From Streptomyces sp. MspMP-M5 (GTDB taxonomy: Bacteria; Actinomycetota; Actinomycetes; Streptomycetales; Streptomycetaceae), in the NCBI RefSeq assembly GCF_000373585.1, contig NZ_KB891951.1, forward strand, positions 82,026-146,025: a stretch of 64,000 bases of DNA, read 5' to 3'. The translations under genes were made by a program, and so were the position numbers. The notes below the pieces were generated by a model. It saw only the letters and a program-made list of their open reading frames with translations, was not told where the DNA came from and searched no databases. Positions 16,865-25,295 of the stretch are shown here, in pieces. The first letter of the stretch is position 1. Every line of letters starts with the position of its first letter.

Positions 16865-17755
16865 GTGAACGCAGACCGGACACCGCCCCACCCGCCCGCC
16901 GGGACGGCCCGCTGGCACACCCACGACCTCGCCCTCCACCCCGACCGGGTCGTCAAACGCTTCCGCCCCGCCGAGGGCCTGGGCCCCTACACCCGCGAAC
17001 GCCGTGCACTGACCCTCCTCGCCGCCCACGCCCCGGGCGTCGCCCCCGTCCTCCTGAGCGCCCACGACCCCGCCGTCCCCGCCGATCCGCCGGCCCTGGT
17101 GATGTCCCGCCTCCCCGGTGCGCCCCTGCGCGGAAACCCGCTGGGGGAGCGGCAGTTGACCGCCTGGGCGCAGGCCGTCCGAACCGTCCACGCCGCGCTC
17201 CCGCCCACCGACCTCGCCCGGCTGCCGCTCCGGTACGGTCACCAGCGGGAGACCGTCGAACGGGTCCGCGCCTGGTACGCGCGGCCGCCGGACCGGCCCT
17301 TCGGCCCGGCCGTCCGGCGGGCGCTGGAGGCCGGCAGGGACTGGCTCGACGGCTCCGGGTTCGGCGCGCCGGACGCTCCGCACGGCGTCCCGCCGGACGT
17401 CCCGGCCGTGTTCGGCGCCGGCGACGGCAACTCCGCCAACTACCTCTGGGACGGCCGGCGCGTCCGGGTGGTCGACTTCGAGGAGTCCGGCCGCAGCGAC
17501 CGCGCCTACGAACTCGCCGAGATCGTCGAGCATGTCTCCGCCCGGGTGCCGCGTCCCTTCGACACCGCCGCGTTCCTGCGCCGCTTCCCGCTGACCCCCG
17601 CCGAGTCCGCCCGTCTGCGGGACTGCCGGATCCTGCTCGCCCTGGTCTGGCTCTTCCTGCTCGCCGCCGACGACCCCGCGCACCCCAGGAACCCACCCGG
17701 CACCGCCGAACGGCAGGCCCGGCTGCTGCGGCGACGGCTCGACGGCGCGGCGTAG
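16865..17755 (+). CDS. aminoglycoside phosphotransferase (APH)-family kinase-like protein
   Basis: Small-molecule kinase-like protein of about 296 residues. Landmarks: RVVKRFRPAEG (ATP-lysine region), TRERRALTLLAAHAPGVAPVL, MSRLPGAPL hinge, and a Brenner-type catalytic stretch VFGAGDGNSANYLW followed by RVVDFEESGRSD. The usual HGDlxxxN motif has Gly-Ala in place of His-Gly before the catalytic Asp, a variant seen in divergent members. No convincing ribosome site was found. GTG 16865 is preferred over TTG 16829 because the extra residues look non-coding. Substrate unknown; antibiotic resistance should not be assumed. Confidence 0.75.
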   Translation: MNADRTPPHPPAGTARWHTHDLALHPDRVVKRFRPAEGLGPYTRERRALTLLAAHAPGVAPVLLSAHDPAVPADPPALVMSRLPGAPLRGNPLGERQLTAWAQAVRTVHAALPPTDLARLPLRYGHQRETVERVRAWYARPPDRPFGPAVRRALEAGRDWLDGSGFGAPDAPHGVPPDVPAVFGAGDGNSANYLWDGRRVRVVDFEESGRSDRAYELAEIVEHVSARVPRPFDTAAFLRRFPLTPAESARLRDCRILLALVWLFLLAADDPAHPRNPPGTAERQARLLRRRLDGAA

Positions 17756-17812
17756 CCCGCCCGGACGGCGGGCCGGGGGAGTGCCGGTGGCGTACGGGGT
17801 GCGGGGGAGGGG

Positions 17813-18715
17813 CTATCGGCGCTCGGGTTCGAGGGCCCGGGCGGCTGGGCCGTGTTCGGCGGTGAGCAGTCGTAGTGCGGCCTCGGAGGGGGAGCCGTCG
17901 GGGGCGGTGAACATCAGGACGGACTGGCCGGAGCCGTCCGGGGTCTGCATCATCTCGAAGTCCAGGGCCAGTTCGCCCACCAGAGGATGGTGGAAGTGCT
18001 TGGTGCCGAACGTGCAGTTGCCGACCACATGGCGTGACCACAGGCCGCTGAACTCGGTGCTCTTCATCGACAACTCGCCGATCAGCCCGGCCAGTTGCTG
18101 GTCGTCGGGGAGCTGTCCCGCGGCCACCCGCAGGGCGGCGACCGCGCGCCGGGTCTCCTCCTCGCGCCGCGGGTAGAGCTCGCGGGTGTGCGGGTCGAGG
18201 AAGAGCAGCCGCTGGGTGTTGGGCCGGTCCAGCGGGCGGGACGGGCTGTCGAAGTCGAGATGGCCGGCGATCAGGGCGTGCCCGAGGCGGTTCCATGCCA
18301 GGACCTCGAAGCGCGGTCCGAGGGCCACGGCCGGCACGGCCCCGACGGCGGCGAGCAGCTGCCGCACACCGGGGCGGGCGGTCGCGGGGCGGACCGCCGG
18401 GCGGCGCCGGGCCGGTTCCGGACGGGCGAGTTGGCGCAGGTGGGCGCGCTCGTCGGGGGTCAGGCGGAGCGCCCGGGCCAGGGCGTCGAGCACGCCCTCC
18501 GAGGCGTTGTGGCTCTGGCCCTGTTCGAGGCGGGTGTAGTAGGCGACGCTGACGCCGGCGAGCTGGGCGAGTTCCTCGCGCCGCAGCCCGGGGACCCGGC
18601 GGCGGGACCCGTAGGAGACCAGGCCGACGTCCTCCGGCTGGAGCCGGGCGCGGCGGGTGCGCAGGAAGTCCCCCAGTACGGAGGGGCCGGAGGGGCCGGT
18701 GGCGGATGAGTCCAT
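17813..18715 (-). CDS. XRE-family regulator with MmyB-like ligand-binding domain
   Basis: DNA-binding regulator of 300 residues. An N-terminal XRE helix-turn-helix (about 15-85; RVPGLRREELAQLAGVS, YYTRLEQGQSHNAS) is followed by the MmyB-type domain (about 115-285; PRFEVLAWN, FLDPHTRELYPRREEE, FGTKHFHHPLVGEL). This architecture is very common in Streptomyces, often beside an oxidoreductase it controls. Here it is divergent from a quinone oxidoreductase/acyl-CoA dehydrogenase operon. ATG 18715 is the last Met before the domain; the ribosome site (GGCGGG) is weak. Confidence 0.9.
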   Translation of the reverse strand: MDSSATGPSGPSVLGDFLRTRRARLQPEDVGLVSYGSRRRVPGLRREELAQLAGVSVAYYTRLEQGQSHNASEGVLDALARALRLTPDERAHLRQLARPEPARRRPAVRPATARPGVRQLLAAVGAVPAVALGPRFEVLAWNRLGHALIAGHLDFDSPSRPLDRPNTQRLLFLDPHTRELYPRREEETRRAVAALRVAAGQLPDDQQLAGLIGELSMKSTEFSGLWSRHVVGNCTFGTKHFHHPLVGELALDFEMMQTPDGSGQSVLMFTAPDGSPSEAALRLLTAEHGPAARALEPERR

Positions 18716-18941
18716 GCCCGCCAGTGTGCTTGACGGGGCGGGTGGGGTGCCTGTCCCTGTCAGGGGCAGGCTCCCGGCACCGGGCCGCACCCTGGTCGTC
18801 CCCGGGCCGGTGGGGCACCCGCGACGACGGGCGGCCGGAACTGTTCCGTCGGTGGATACCGACCGCTTAGTATGCCGCGTGGCGAGGGCCGGGCCCCGGC
18901 CCCGCACCAGCCGTACGACTTCAGGTCTGTGGAGGCATCAG

Positions 18942-19940
18942 GTGAAGGCATGGCGCGTGCACGCGAACGGGGAGCCGCGAGCGGTGATGCGGCTGGAGGA
19001 GGTGCCGGACCCGCAGCCGGGGCCGGGGCAGCTGCTGCTGCGGGTGCGGGCGGCCAACGTCAACTTCCCCGACGCGCTGCTGTGCCGGGGCCAGTACCAG
19101 GCCCGGCCGCCGCTCCCGTTCACCCCCGGCGTGGAGATCTGCGGCGAGGTGCTGGCCGTCGGCGAGGGCGCGGCCGGCGAGGTCGGGTCGCGGGTGCTGG
19201 CCCAGCCCGCGCTCCCGGGCGGCGGGTTCGCCGAACTCGCGGTCGCCGACGCCGCCACCGTCCGCCCCGCTCCCGAGGCGCTGGACGACGCCGAGGCCGC
19301 CGCGCTGCACATCGGCTACCAGACCGGCTGGTTCGGACTGCACCGCCGGGCCCGGCTCCAGGCCGGCGAGACACTGCTGGTGCACGCCGCGGCCGGCGGC
19401 GTCGGCAGCGCCGCCGTCCAGCTGGGCCGGGCCGCCGGCGCCCGGGTCATCGGTGTCGTCGGCGGCCCCGACAAGGCCCGCACCGCCCGGGAACTGGGCT
19501 GCGACCTCGTCCTCGATCGCCACACCGACGACCTCGTCGCCGCCGTCAAGGAGGCCACCGGCGGACGGGGCGCGGACGTGGTCTACGACCCGGTCGGCGG
19601 CGACGCGTACGCCAAGTCCACCAAGTGCATCGCCTTCGAGGGCAGGATCGTCGTCGTCGGCTTCGCCGGCGGCACCGTCCCCACCCCGGCCCTCAACCAC
19701 GCCCTCGTCAAGAACTACGCGATCCTGGGCCTGCACTGGGGCCTTTACCACACCAAGGACCCGGCCGCCGTCGACGCCTGCCACGAGGAGCTGACCGAGC
19801 TCGCCGCCCGGGGCGCCGTCGCGCCGCTGATCGGCGGACGGGTGCCCCTGTCGGCGGCCGCCGACGCCGTCCAGCGGGTCGCCGACGGGGACTCCGTCGG
19901 CCGCCTCGTGGTCGTTCCCGGAACGGAGGAGACCCGATGA
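18942..19940 (+). CDS. NADPH:quinone oxidoreductase-like MDR-family protein
   Basis: Zinc-independent medium-chain dehydrogenase of 332 residues, QOR/acryloyl-CoA-reductase-like. It has the GroES-like N-terminal domain (VRAANVNFPDALLCRGQY, TPGVEICGEV) and a Rossmann domain with HAAAGGVGSAAVQLGRAAGA. The GTG at 18942 has GGAGG 6 bases upstream. The stop overlaps the next ATG (ATGA), so it forms an operon with two acyl-CoA dehydrogenases; reduction of an enoyl compound in the same degradation route is plausible. Upstream, ATAC-N10-GTAT at 18856-18873 overlaps a TAGTAT -10-like box and may bind a TetR- or MmyB-type regulator. Confidence 0.9.
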   Translation: MKAWRVHANGEPRAVMRLEEVPDPQPGPGQLLLRVRAANVNFPDALLCRGQYQARPPLPFTPGVEICGEVLAVGEGAAGEVGSRVLAQPALPGGGFAELAVADAATVRPAPEALDDAEAAALHIGYQTGWFGLHRRARLQAGETLLVHAAAGGVGSAAVQLGRAAGARVIGVVGGPDKARTARELGCDLVLDRHTDDLVAAVKEATGGRGADVVYDPVGGDAYAKSTKCIAFEGRIVVVGFAGGTVPTPALNHALVKNYAILGLHWGLYHTKDPAAVDACHEELTELAARGAVAPLIGGRVPLSAAADAVQRVADGDSVGRLVVVPGTEETR

Positions 19941-21154
19941 CCGACGCCGCCGACCTGCGCCGGCGCACCACCGACCTGCTCGCCGCCCACCCTCCCGAGC
20001 GCACCGGCCGGCTGGACTTCCTGCGCGCCCGTTTCGACGCCGGGCTTGCCTGGGTGCACTTCCCCGAGGGCCTCGGCGGCCTGGACGCCCCGCGCTCCCT
20101 CCAGGCCGTCGTGGACGCCGAACTCGCCGCCGCCGGTGCCCCGGACAACGACCCCGGCCGGATCGGCATCGGCCTCGGCATGGCCGCCCCGACGATCCTC
20201 CGCTACGGCACCGAGGAGCAGAAGAAGCGCTTCCTGCGGCCGCTGTGGACCGGAGAGGAGGTGTGGTGCCAGCTGTTCAGCGAGCCCGGCGCCGGCTCCG
20301 ACCTGGCCGCGCTGGCCACCCGCGCCGTCCGGGACGAGGACGGCGACGGGGACTGGATCGTGGACGGGCAGAAGGTGTGGACCTCCAGCGCCCACCTGGC
20401 GCGCTGGGCGATCCTGATCGCCCGCACCGACCCGGCCGTCCCCAAACACCGCGGACTGACGTACTTCCTCTGCGACATGACCGCCCCCGGCGTCGAGGTG
20501 CGGCCGCTGCGCCAGATCACCGGCGAGGCGGAGTTCAACGAGGTCTTCCTCGGCGGCGTGCGGATCCCCGACGCCCACCGCCTCGGCGACGTCGGCGACG
20601 GCTGGCAGGTCGCCCGCACCACCCTGATGAACGAGCGGGTCGCCATCGGCGGCGTCCGCGCCCCGCGCGAGGGTGGGGGCACCCCCGCCGAAGGCAGGGG
20701 GAGGATGATCGGCGTCGCCGCGGCAGCCTGGCGCGACCACCCCGAGCTGCGCACCCACGACCTGCACCAGCGGCTGCTGACCCTCTGGGTGGAGGCCGAG
20801 GTGGCCCGCCTCACCGGCGAACGGCTGCGCCAGCAGCTCTCCCAGGGCCAGCCCGGCCCCGAGGGCAGCGGGATGAAACTCGCCTTCGCCCGGCTCGCCC
20901 AGCAGATCAGCGGCTGGGACGTGGAGTTCCGCGGTGAGGACGGCCTCACCTACGACGACTGGACGCTGCGCCGCCCCGAGGGCGTCGACTTCACCGGCCG
21001 CGAGGCCGGCTACCGCTATCTGCGCGCCAAGGGGAACTCCATCGAGGGAGGCACCTCCGAAGTGCTGCTCAACATCGTCGCCGAACGCGTCCTGGGCCTG
21101 CCGCCCGAGCCGCGCACCGACAAGGACGTCGCGTGGAAGGACCTCCCCCGATGA
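19937..21154 (+). CDS. acyl-CoA dehydrogenase (first of a pair)
   Basis: FAD-dependent acyl-CoA dehydrogenase of 405 residues. It carries WCQLFSEPGAGSDLA (FAD/substrate loop), IVDGQKVWTSSAH, FNEVFLGGVRIPD and the C-terminal GNSIEGGTSEVLLN. Start and stop overlap the neighbours by ATGA. An in-frame GC-rich insert at about 20669-20703 adds roughly ten residues (GGTPAEGRGR) between VAIGG and MIGV, in a helix-rich region where homologues run straight through. Together with the following gene it may form an α2β2 heterotetramer like the paired FadE/ChsE enzymes of mycobacteria. Confidence 0.92.
   Translation: MTDAADLRRRTTDLLAAHPPERTGRLDFLRARFDAGLAWVHFPEGLGGLDAPRSLQAVVDAELAAAGAPDNDPGRIGIGLGMAAPTILRYGTEEQKKRFLRPLWTGEEVWCQLFSEPGAGSDLAALATRAVRDEDGDGDWIVDGQKVWTSSAHLARWAILIARTDPAVPKHRGLTYFLCDMTAPGVEVRPLRQITGEAEFNEVFLGGVRIPDAHRLGDVGDGWQVARTTLMNERVAIGGVRAPREGGGTPAEGRGRMIGVAAAAWRDHPELRTHDLHQRLLTLWVEAEVARLTGERLRQQLSQGQPGPEGSGMKLAFARLAQQISGWDVEFRGEDGLTYDDWTLRRPEGVDFTGREAGYRYLRAKGNSIEGGTSEVLLNIVAERVLGLPPEPRTDKDVAWKDLPR
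20669..20703 (+). repeat. short GC-rich palindromic repeat inserted in frame
   Basis: A ~35-bp block inside the acyl-CoA dehydrogenase gene contains the dyad GGGGG-ca-CCCCC followed by a GCCGAAGGCAGGGGGAG tail. It reads in frame as a Gly/Pro/Arg-rich loop. Blocks of this type are familiar as dispersed small repeats in Streptomyces genomes (from memory; not searched). Confidence 0.55.
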
Positions 21155-22311
21155 CCCCCACGACCCCGGCCCCCGCGACCCCCGCCGCCGAACCCGACCT
21201 CCTCTACTCCGAGGAGGAGGACGCCCTGCGCGCCGCCGTACGGGCGCTGCTCGCCGACCGCGCCGATCCGGCCACCGTGCTCGCCGCCGTGGAGACCGGC
21301 CGGCCGTGTGACCCGGAGCTGTGGCACGCCCTGACCGCCGGGATCGGCGCCGCCGGGCTGCTCGTCCCCGAGGAGCTCGGCGGACAGGGCGCCGGCCCCC
21401 GGGAGGCCGCCGTCGTCCTGGAGGAACTGGGCCGCGCGGTGGCGCCGTTGCCCTATCTGACCAGCGCGGTGCTCGCGGTCACCGCGCTGCTCGGCTGCGA
21501 CACCGGCCGGCCCGAGGTCGCCGGCCCGCTGGCCGCGCTCGCCGAGGGCCGCACCGTCGGCGCGCTCGCCGTCCCGCTGCCGACCGCTCCGGGCGGGACC
21601 GGCCCGGCCACCGTACGGGCGGACGCCGCCGGCGCCCTCACCGGGCGGATCACCTCCGTCGCGGACGCCCCCGGCGCCGGGCTGCTGCTCGTCCCGGCCG
21701 ACGGCCCGGACGGCCCGGCGCTGCACGCGGTCAACGCCGCGGCCGACGGCGTGCGCATCGAGCCGGTCACCCCGCTCGACCTGACCCGGCCGCTGGCTCA
21801 CGTGGTCCTCGACGGCGCCGCCGGCCGCCCGCTGGCCCACGGGGAGCGGGCCCGCGCCGCCGTCGAGCGCGCGCTGCGCACCGGCGCCGGACTGCTCGCC
21901 TCCGAACAGCTCGGACTCGCCGAGTGGTGCCTGACCGAAACCGTGCGGTACACCCGCGAGCGCACCCAGTTCGGCCGCCCGGTCGGCTCCTTCCAGGCCC
22001 TCAAGCACCGGATGGCCGCCCTGTGGCTGGACGTGGCCGCGGCCCGGGCCGCGGCCCGCAACGCCGCCGACGCGCTGGCCGGCGACACCCCGGACGCGCC
22101 GGTCGCGGTCGCGGTGGCCCAGGCGTTCTGCGCGCCGGTGGCGGTCCGCGCCGCCGAGGAGTGCATCCAGCTGCACGGCGGCATCGGGATGACCTGGGAG
22201 CACCCCGCGCACCTCTTCCTCAAGCGCGCCAAGAGCGACGAACTCGCCCTCGGCACCCCGGGCCGCCACCGTGCGGCACTGGCCGGACTGGTCGACCTGG
22301 CCGCGCCGTAG
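21151..22311 (+). CDS. acyl-CoA dehydrogenase (second of a pair)
   Basis: Acyl-CoA dehydrogenase-like protein of 386 residues, overlapping the previous gene by ATGA. It keeps TRERTQFGRPVGSFQALKHR and IQLHGGIGMTWEHPAHLFLKR, but the N-terminal half is Ala-rich and divergent (GRPCDPELWHALTAGIGAAG, LLVPEELGGQG). This resembles the partner subunits of mycobacterial heterotetrameric enzymes, in which only part of the FAD site is complete in each subunit. Probable role in catabolism of a bulky or branched acyl-CoA; the substrate is not readable. Confidence 0.9.
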   Translation: MTPTTPAPATPAAEPDLLYSEEEDALRAAVRALLADRADPATVLAAVETGRPCDPELWHALTAGIGAAGLLVPEELGGQGAGPREAAVVLEELGRAVAPLPYLTSAVLAVTALLGCDTGRPEVAGPLAALAEGRTVGALAVPLPTAPGGTGPATVRADAAGALTGRITSVADAPGAGLLLVPADGPDGPALHAVNAAADGVRIEPVTPLDLTRPLAHVVLDGAAGRPLAHGERARAAVERALRTGAGLLASEQLGLAEWCLTETVRYTRERTQFGRPVGSFQALKHRMAALWLDVAAARAAARNAADALAGDTPDAPVAVAVAQAFCAPVAVRAAEECIQLHGGIGMTWEHPAHLFLKRAKSDELALGTPGRHRAALAGLVDLAAP

Positions 22312-22341
22312 GCAGGCGCCTCAACCCGCCTCCCTGGCCTG

Positions 22342-22974
22342 TCAGTTGGTGACCGCGAACGGCCGGCTGAAGGCGTGCGTGGTGCCGTTGCCGGCGGCCA
22401 CCTCCAGGGCGTAGGCCCGGCCGGGCGGCACCTCGGGCAGGGTCACCAGGGCCTCGCCGGCCGGTCCGGCGCCGGCCCGCGGGGAGACCATCGCCAGCCG
22501 CTGTATCCGGCCCCGGCCGGCGGCCGCGTTGAGCCAGACGTCCACCTCGGTGCCGGTGGTGTTGGTCCAGGCGACCGGGAAGCTGCCCTTGGCCCGCAGA
22601 CTGGCCGGGCCGGCGGGCCCGGTGACCTGGATCCGCCCGCCCGGTCGCCCGGCGGCGGGCGGCGGTGCGGCCGGCCGGGAGTCGGGTCGGGAGTCGGGTC
22701 GGGAGTCGGCGGGGCGGACCGGCGCCGGTCCGGGGGCGCCGGGCGCGGCGTCGGCCGCCGGGTCCTCGGGGACCACCTCCGGCCCGCCGAGGGCGACCGC
22801 GGCGCGGCCGACGGCGGCCGGACCGGCAGCGGCCGCGGGCGCCGCCGCGGGGGTGGCGGACCGCTGGGCGCCGGGGTGGTGGGCGGGGGCCAGTTCGAGG
22901 ACCAGCGTGCAGCCGACCGCGGTGGCGGCGACGGCGATGGCGAGGGAGTTGGCCGTCTCGGCGACCCTGCCCAT
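22342..22974 (-). CDS. hypothetical envelope protein with Kre9/KNH-like C-terminal domain
   Basis: Protein of 210 residues. A hydrophobic N-terminal segment (SLAIAVAATAVGCTLVLEL, about 9-27) serves as anchor or uncleaved signal. An Ala/Pro-rich linker contains DSRP three times. A β-rich C-terminal domain (IQVTGPAG, SFPVAWTNTTGTEVDVWL, ALEVAAGNGTTHAF) resembles the Ser-Thr-rich/Kre9-type extracellular β-sandwich. ATG 22974 has AAAGGAGG at 6 bases, the strongest ribosome site in the neighbourhood. Function unknown; probably surface exposed. Divergent from the next gene across a 282-bp region in which no other feature was recognised. Confidence 0.7.
   Translation of the reverse strand: MGRVAETANSLAIAVAATAVGCTLVLELAPAHHPGAQRSATPAAAPAAAAGPAAVGRAAVALGGPEVVPEDPAADAAPGAPGPAPVRPADSRPDSRPDSRPAAPPPAAGRPGGRIQVTGPAGPASLRAKGSFPVAWTNTTGTEVDVWLNAAAGRGRIQRLAMVSPRAGAGPAGEALVTLPEVPPGRAYALEVAAGNGTTHAFSRPFAVTN
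22677..22710. repeat. 12-bp coding tandem repeat
   Basis: The unit GGGAGTCGGGTC occurs twice and part of a third time, encoding the DSRP-DSRP-DSRP linker of the envelope protein on the minus strand. Such a tract can change length by slippage. Confidence 0.8.
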
Positions 22975-23256
22975 CGCGTCCTCCTTTCGTCGGGGAGGGA
23001 CGAGTCGTTCCTCGGGCCCTTCCGTGGGCGCCGCCGCGGGGCGTGCCCGGGCGCCGTCGGGGAAGGGACGAGCCCGAACATCCCCGGCGACCTTGATCAT
23101 CAAAAAGCCGCGCCCGGCGACCACCTGGACGGACAGCCCCGGCGCGACAGGGCCGCCGGGGCACCGCATACTGCCCGCCATCCCCGGGACGATCGGTAAA
23201 AATTCGGTAAACCGCCAAGGGTGTCCTGAAAGTGCGGTTCGGGTAGCGTCGGAGCC

Positions 23257-24606
23257 ATGAAGACCGCAATCCGCCGTGCGCTGACCGGACCGGTTCTCCT
23301 GCTGCTGGCGGCCCTCCTCGCGACGGTCACGGTGGCTGCACCCGGCGCGCACGCCGCGGGCGGCCTGGACGAGGCGGCCGCCGCCCTGCGGAAAGGCCCG
23401 GTCTACGTCGACCCCCGCGCCGCGGATCGGTTCTCGGCCGGCCAGGCGGACGCCCTCGCCAAAAAGATTAAGGACTCCGGCAAGCCGGTCTTCGTCGCGG
23501 TCCTGCCCCGCACCTCCGACTACCAGCCGGCCACCCTCCTCCGGGACCTGCGCACCAAGGTCGGCATCAGCGGCGTCTACGCCGTCGAACTCGGCGACGG
23601 CTTCAACGCCGGCGCCGACCCCCGGGTGATGCCGCGCACCGCCGTCCAGAACCTCGTCGGCGCCGTCGAGCGCTCCCGGTACCCGACCGTCTCCGCGCGC
23701 CTGAACAGCTTCGTCGACACCGCCGTCACCGAGGCCCGCGGCCACGCCCCGGCCTCCTGGGGCGGCCGCGGCGGCGGCTTCGGCACCGGCACCGCCGTCG
23801 GCATCGGCGCGCTGATCGTCATCGGGGGCGGCGGCGCCTACGCCATCGCCCGCCGCAACCGCCGCAAGCGGGCCGAGGAGGAACGCGCCGCCCTCGAAGA
23901 CCTGCGGATCGTGGTCGACGAGGACATCACCGCCTTCGGCGAGGAGCTGGACCGGCTGGACTTCGACCCGGCCGCGCCCGGCGCCGACGACACCATGCGC
24001 GCCGACTACGCCCGCGCCCTGGACGCCTACGAGGACGCCAAGTCGGCGATGGCCGCGGCCGAGCACCCCGGCGACGTCCAGGCGGTGACCAAGGAACTGG
24101 AGGAGGGCCGCTTCGCGCTCGCCACCCTCGCCGCCCGCCGCGCCGGCGAACCGCTGCCCGAACGCCGGCTGCCCTGCTTCTTCGACCCCCGGCACGGCCC
24201 CTCCGTCACCGACGCCGACTGGGCCCCGCCCGGCGGCGCCGAGCGCACCGTCCCGGTCTGCGCCGCCGACAAGAGCCGGCTGGACGACGGCCGCGAGCCG
24301 CTGGCCCGCACGGTCCGCACCCCGCAGGGCGACCGCCCCTACTGGGACGCGGGCCCCGCCTACGCCCCCTGGGCCGGCGGCTACTTCGGCGGCGGGCTGC
24401 TCCCCGGCCTCCTCGTCGGCACCACCCTCGGCCACCTGATGATGTCCGGCCCCGCCTACGGCGCCGACCTCGGCGGCTACCAGGGCGCGGAGGGCGGCGA
24501 CGACACGGGCGCCGACTTCGACGCCGGCGGCTTCGGCGGCGGCTTCGGCGACGGCGGCGGGGACTTCGGGGGCGGCGGCGACAGCGGCTTCGGCGGCGGC
24601 TTCTGA
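23257..24606 (+). CDS. membrane protein with TPM-like extracellular domain and Gly-rich tail
   Basis: Protein of 449 residues. A Sec signal peptide (cleavage near AHA-AGG, about 34) is followed by an extracytoplasmic domain of about 35-165 with a TPM-like pattern (VYVDPRAADRFSAGQADALAKKI). One membrane helix follows a Gly-rich stretch (TAVGIGALIVIGGGGAYAIA, about 184-203). The cytoplasmic part has a charged helical segment, CFFDPRHGPSVTDADW and PVCAADKSRL, and a tail of GGFGGGFGDGGG repeats. The layout matches TPM-domain proteins of actinobacteria with no known enzymatic role. Function unknown. Confidence 0.75.
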   Translation: MKTAIRRALTGPVLLLLAALLATVTVAAPGAHAAGGLDEAAAALRKGPVYVDPRAADRFSAGQADALAKKIKDSGKPVFVAVLPRTSDYQPATLLRDLRTKVGISGVYAVELGDGFNAGADPRVMPRTAVQNLVGAVERSRYPTVSARLNSFVDTAVTEARGHAPASWGGRGGGFGTGTAVGIGALIVIGGGGAYAIARRNRRKRAEEERAALEDLRIVVDEDITAFGEELDRLDFDPAAPGADDTMRADYARALDAYEDAKSAMAAAEHPGDVQAVTKELEEGRFALATLAARRAGEPLPERRLPCFFDPRHGPSVTDADWAPPGGAERTVPVCAADKSRLDDGREPLARTVRTPQGDRPYWDAGPAYAPWAGGYFGGGLLPGLLVGTTLGHLMMSGPAYGADLGGYQGAEGGDDTGADFDAGGFGGGFGDGGGDFGGGGDSGFGGGF

Positions 24607-24628
24607 GCCACCCTCGCCGCCCGCCCGG

Positions 24629-25168
24629 TCACCCCTCCCGGGAGCCGCCGGGCACCACCCGCTTCGCACCCAGGAAACGCGCGTACCGCGCCCGCACCGC
24701 GAAGTCGGCGTAGCCCCACACCACCGGCCGGCCCACCTCCCGGCACAGGTGCAGCACCCGGTCCGGACCGAGGTGGACGCCGACGTGCGCGCCGTACCCC
24801 TCCGGCCGCCCGGCGACCGGCCCGCCGCCGAAGAGCACCAGGTCCAGCGGCCCCGGCGCAGCGGCCCGCCGGGTCGCCGCCCGGTCCGCCCACGGCTCCG
24901 CCGACCGCAGCGGCGGCACCCACAGCCCGAAGTGGCCCGGCACCGCGTAGGCGTACCGCCGGCACGTGGCGTCCCCGCCGAGATCCGGGGGCGGCGCCGT
25001 GGCCGGTCCACCCTCGGCGCCCTCGGCCGGGGGTGACGGGCATTCAGGTGGCCCGGCTCCCGGATGGCGGGCGGCCGAGCAGGGGACGTTGCGCAGCGCC
25101 CCGGGCGGCGCCCCGAACGCGACGGGGCCGTGGGCGGTGGGGACTTGGCGGCGATCGGCGGGGACCAC
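24629..25168 (-). CDS. NlpC/P60-like hydrolase family protein
   Basis: Probable hydrolase of about 179 residues. Conserved parts are RRYAYAVPGHFGLWVPPL, PLDLVLFGGG, GAHVGVHLGPDRVLHLCREVG and GAKRVVPG, which resemble a small Streptomyces family related to NlpC/P60 (His in GAHVGVH, Cys in HLC). A Cys-His arrangement is visible, but the catalytic nucleophile cannot be assigned with certainty. The GTG at 25168 is preferred; GTG 25246 has a better ribosome site (GGAGG at 7) but the extra codons are AT-ending and look non-coding. It has no signal peptide and is divergent from the S1E protease gene. Confidence 0.6.
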   Translation of the reverse strand: MVPADRRQVPTAHGPVAFGAPPGALRNVPCSAARHPGAGPPECPSPPAEGAEGGPATAPPPDLGGDATCRRYAYAVPGHFGLWVPPLRSAEPWADRAATRRAAAPGPLDLVLFGGGPVAGRPEGYGAHVGVHLGPDRVLHLCREVGRPVVWGYADFAVRARYARFLGAKRVVPGGSREG

Positions 25169-25295
25169 CGCCCCATCATGCCGCCGTTCTCCCCGTGCCG
25201 GCGCGTGCGGTGTCGGCGAGGCTCGTTTGCGGGCCGATCCCTGCACCCGCCCACCTCCGGGCGGGATGTGTACTCGACACCGCGAGGAGACCCCC

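Noticed and set aside
22342-25254. 970-codon minus-strand frame spanning several genes
   Set aside because: Only its last 210 codons, behind AAAGGAGG and ATG 22974, look coding; the rest mirrors the TPM-like protein gene.
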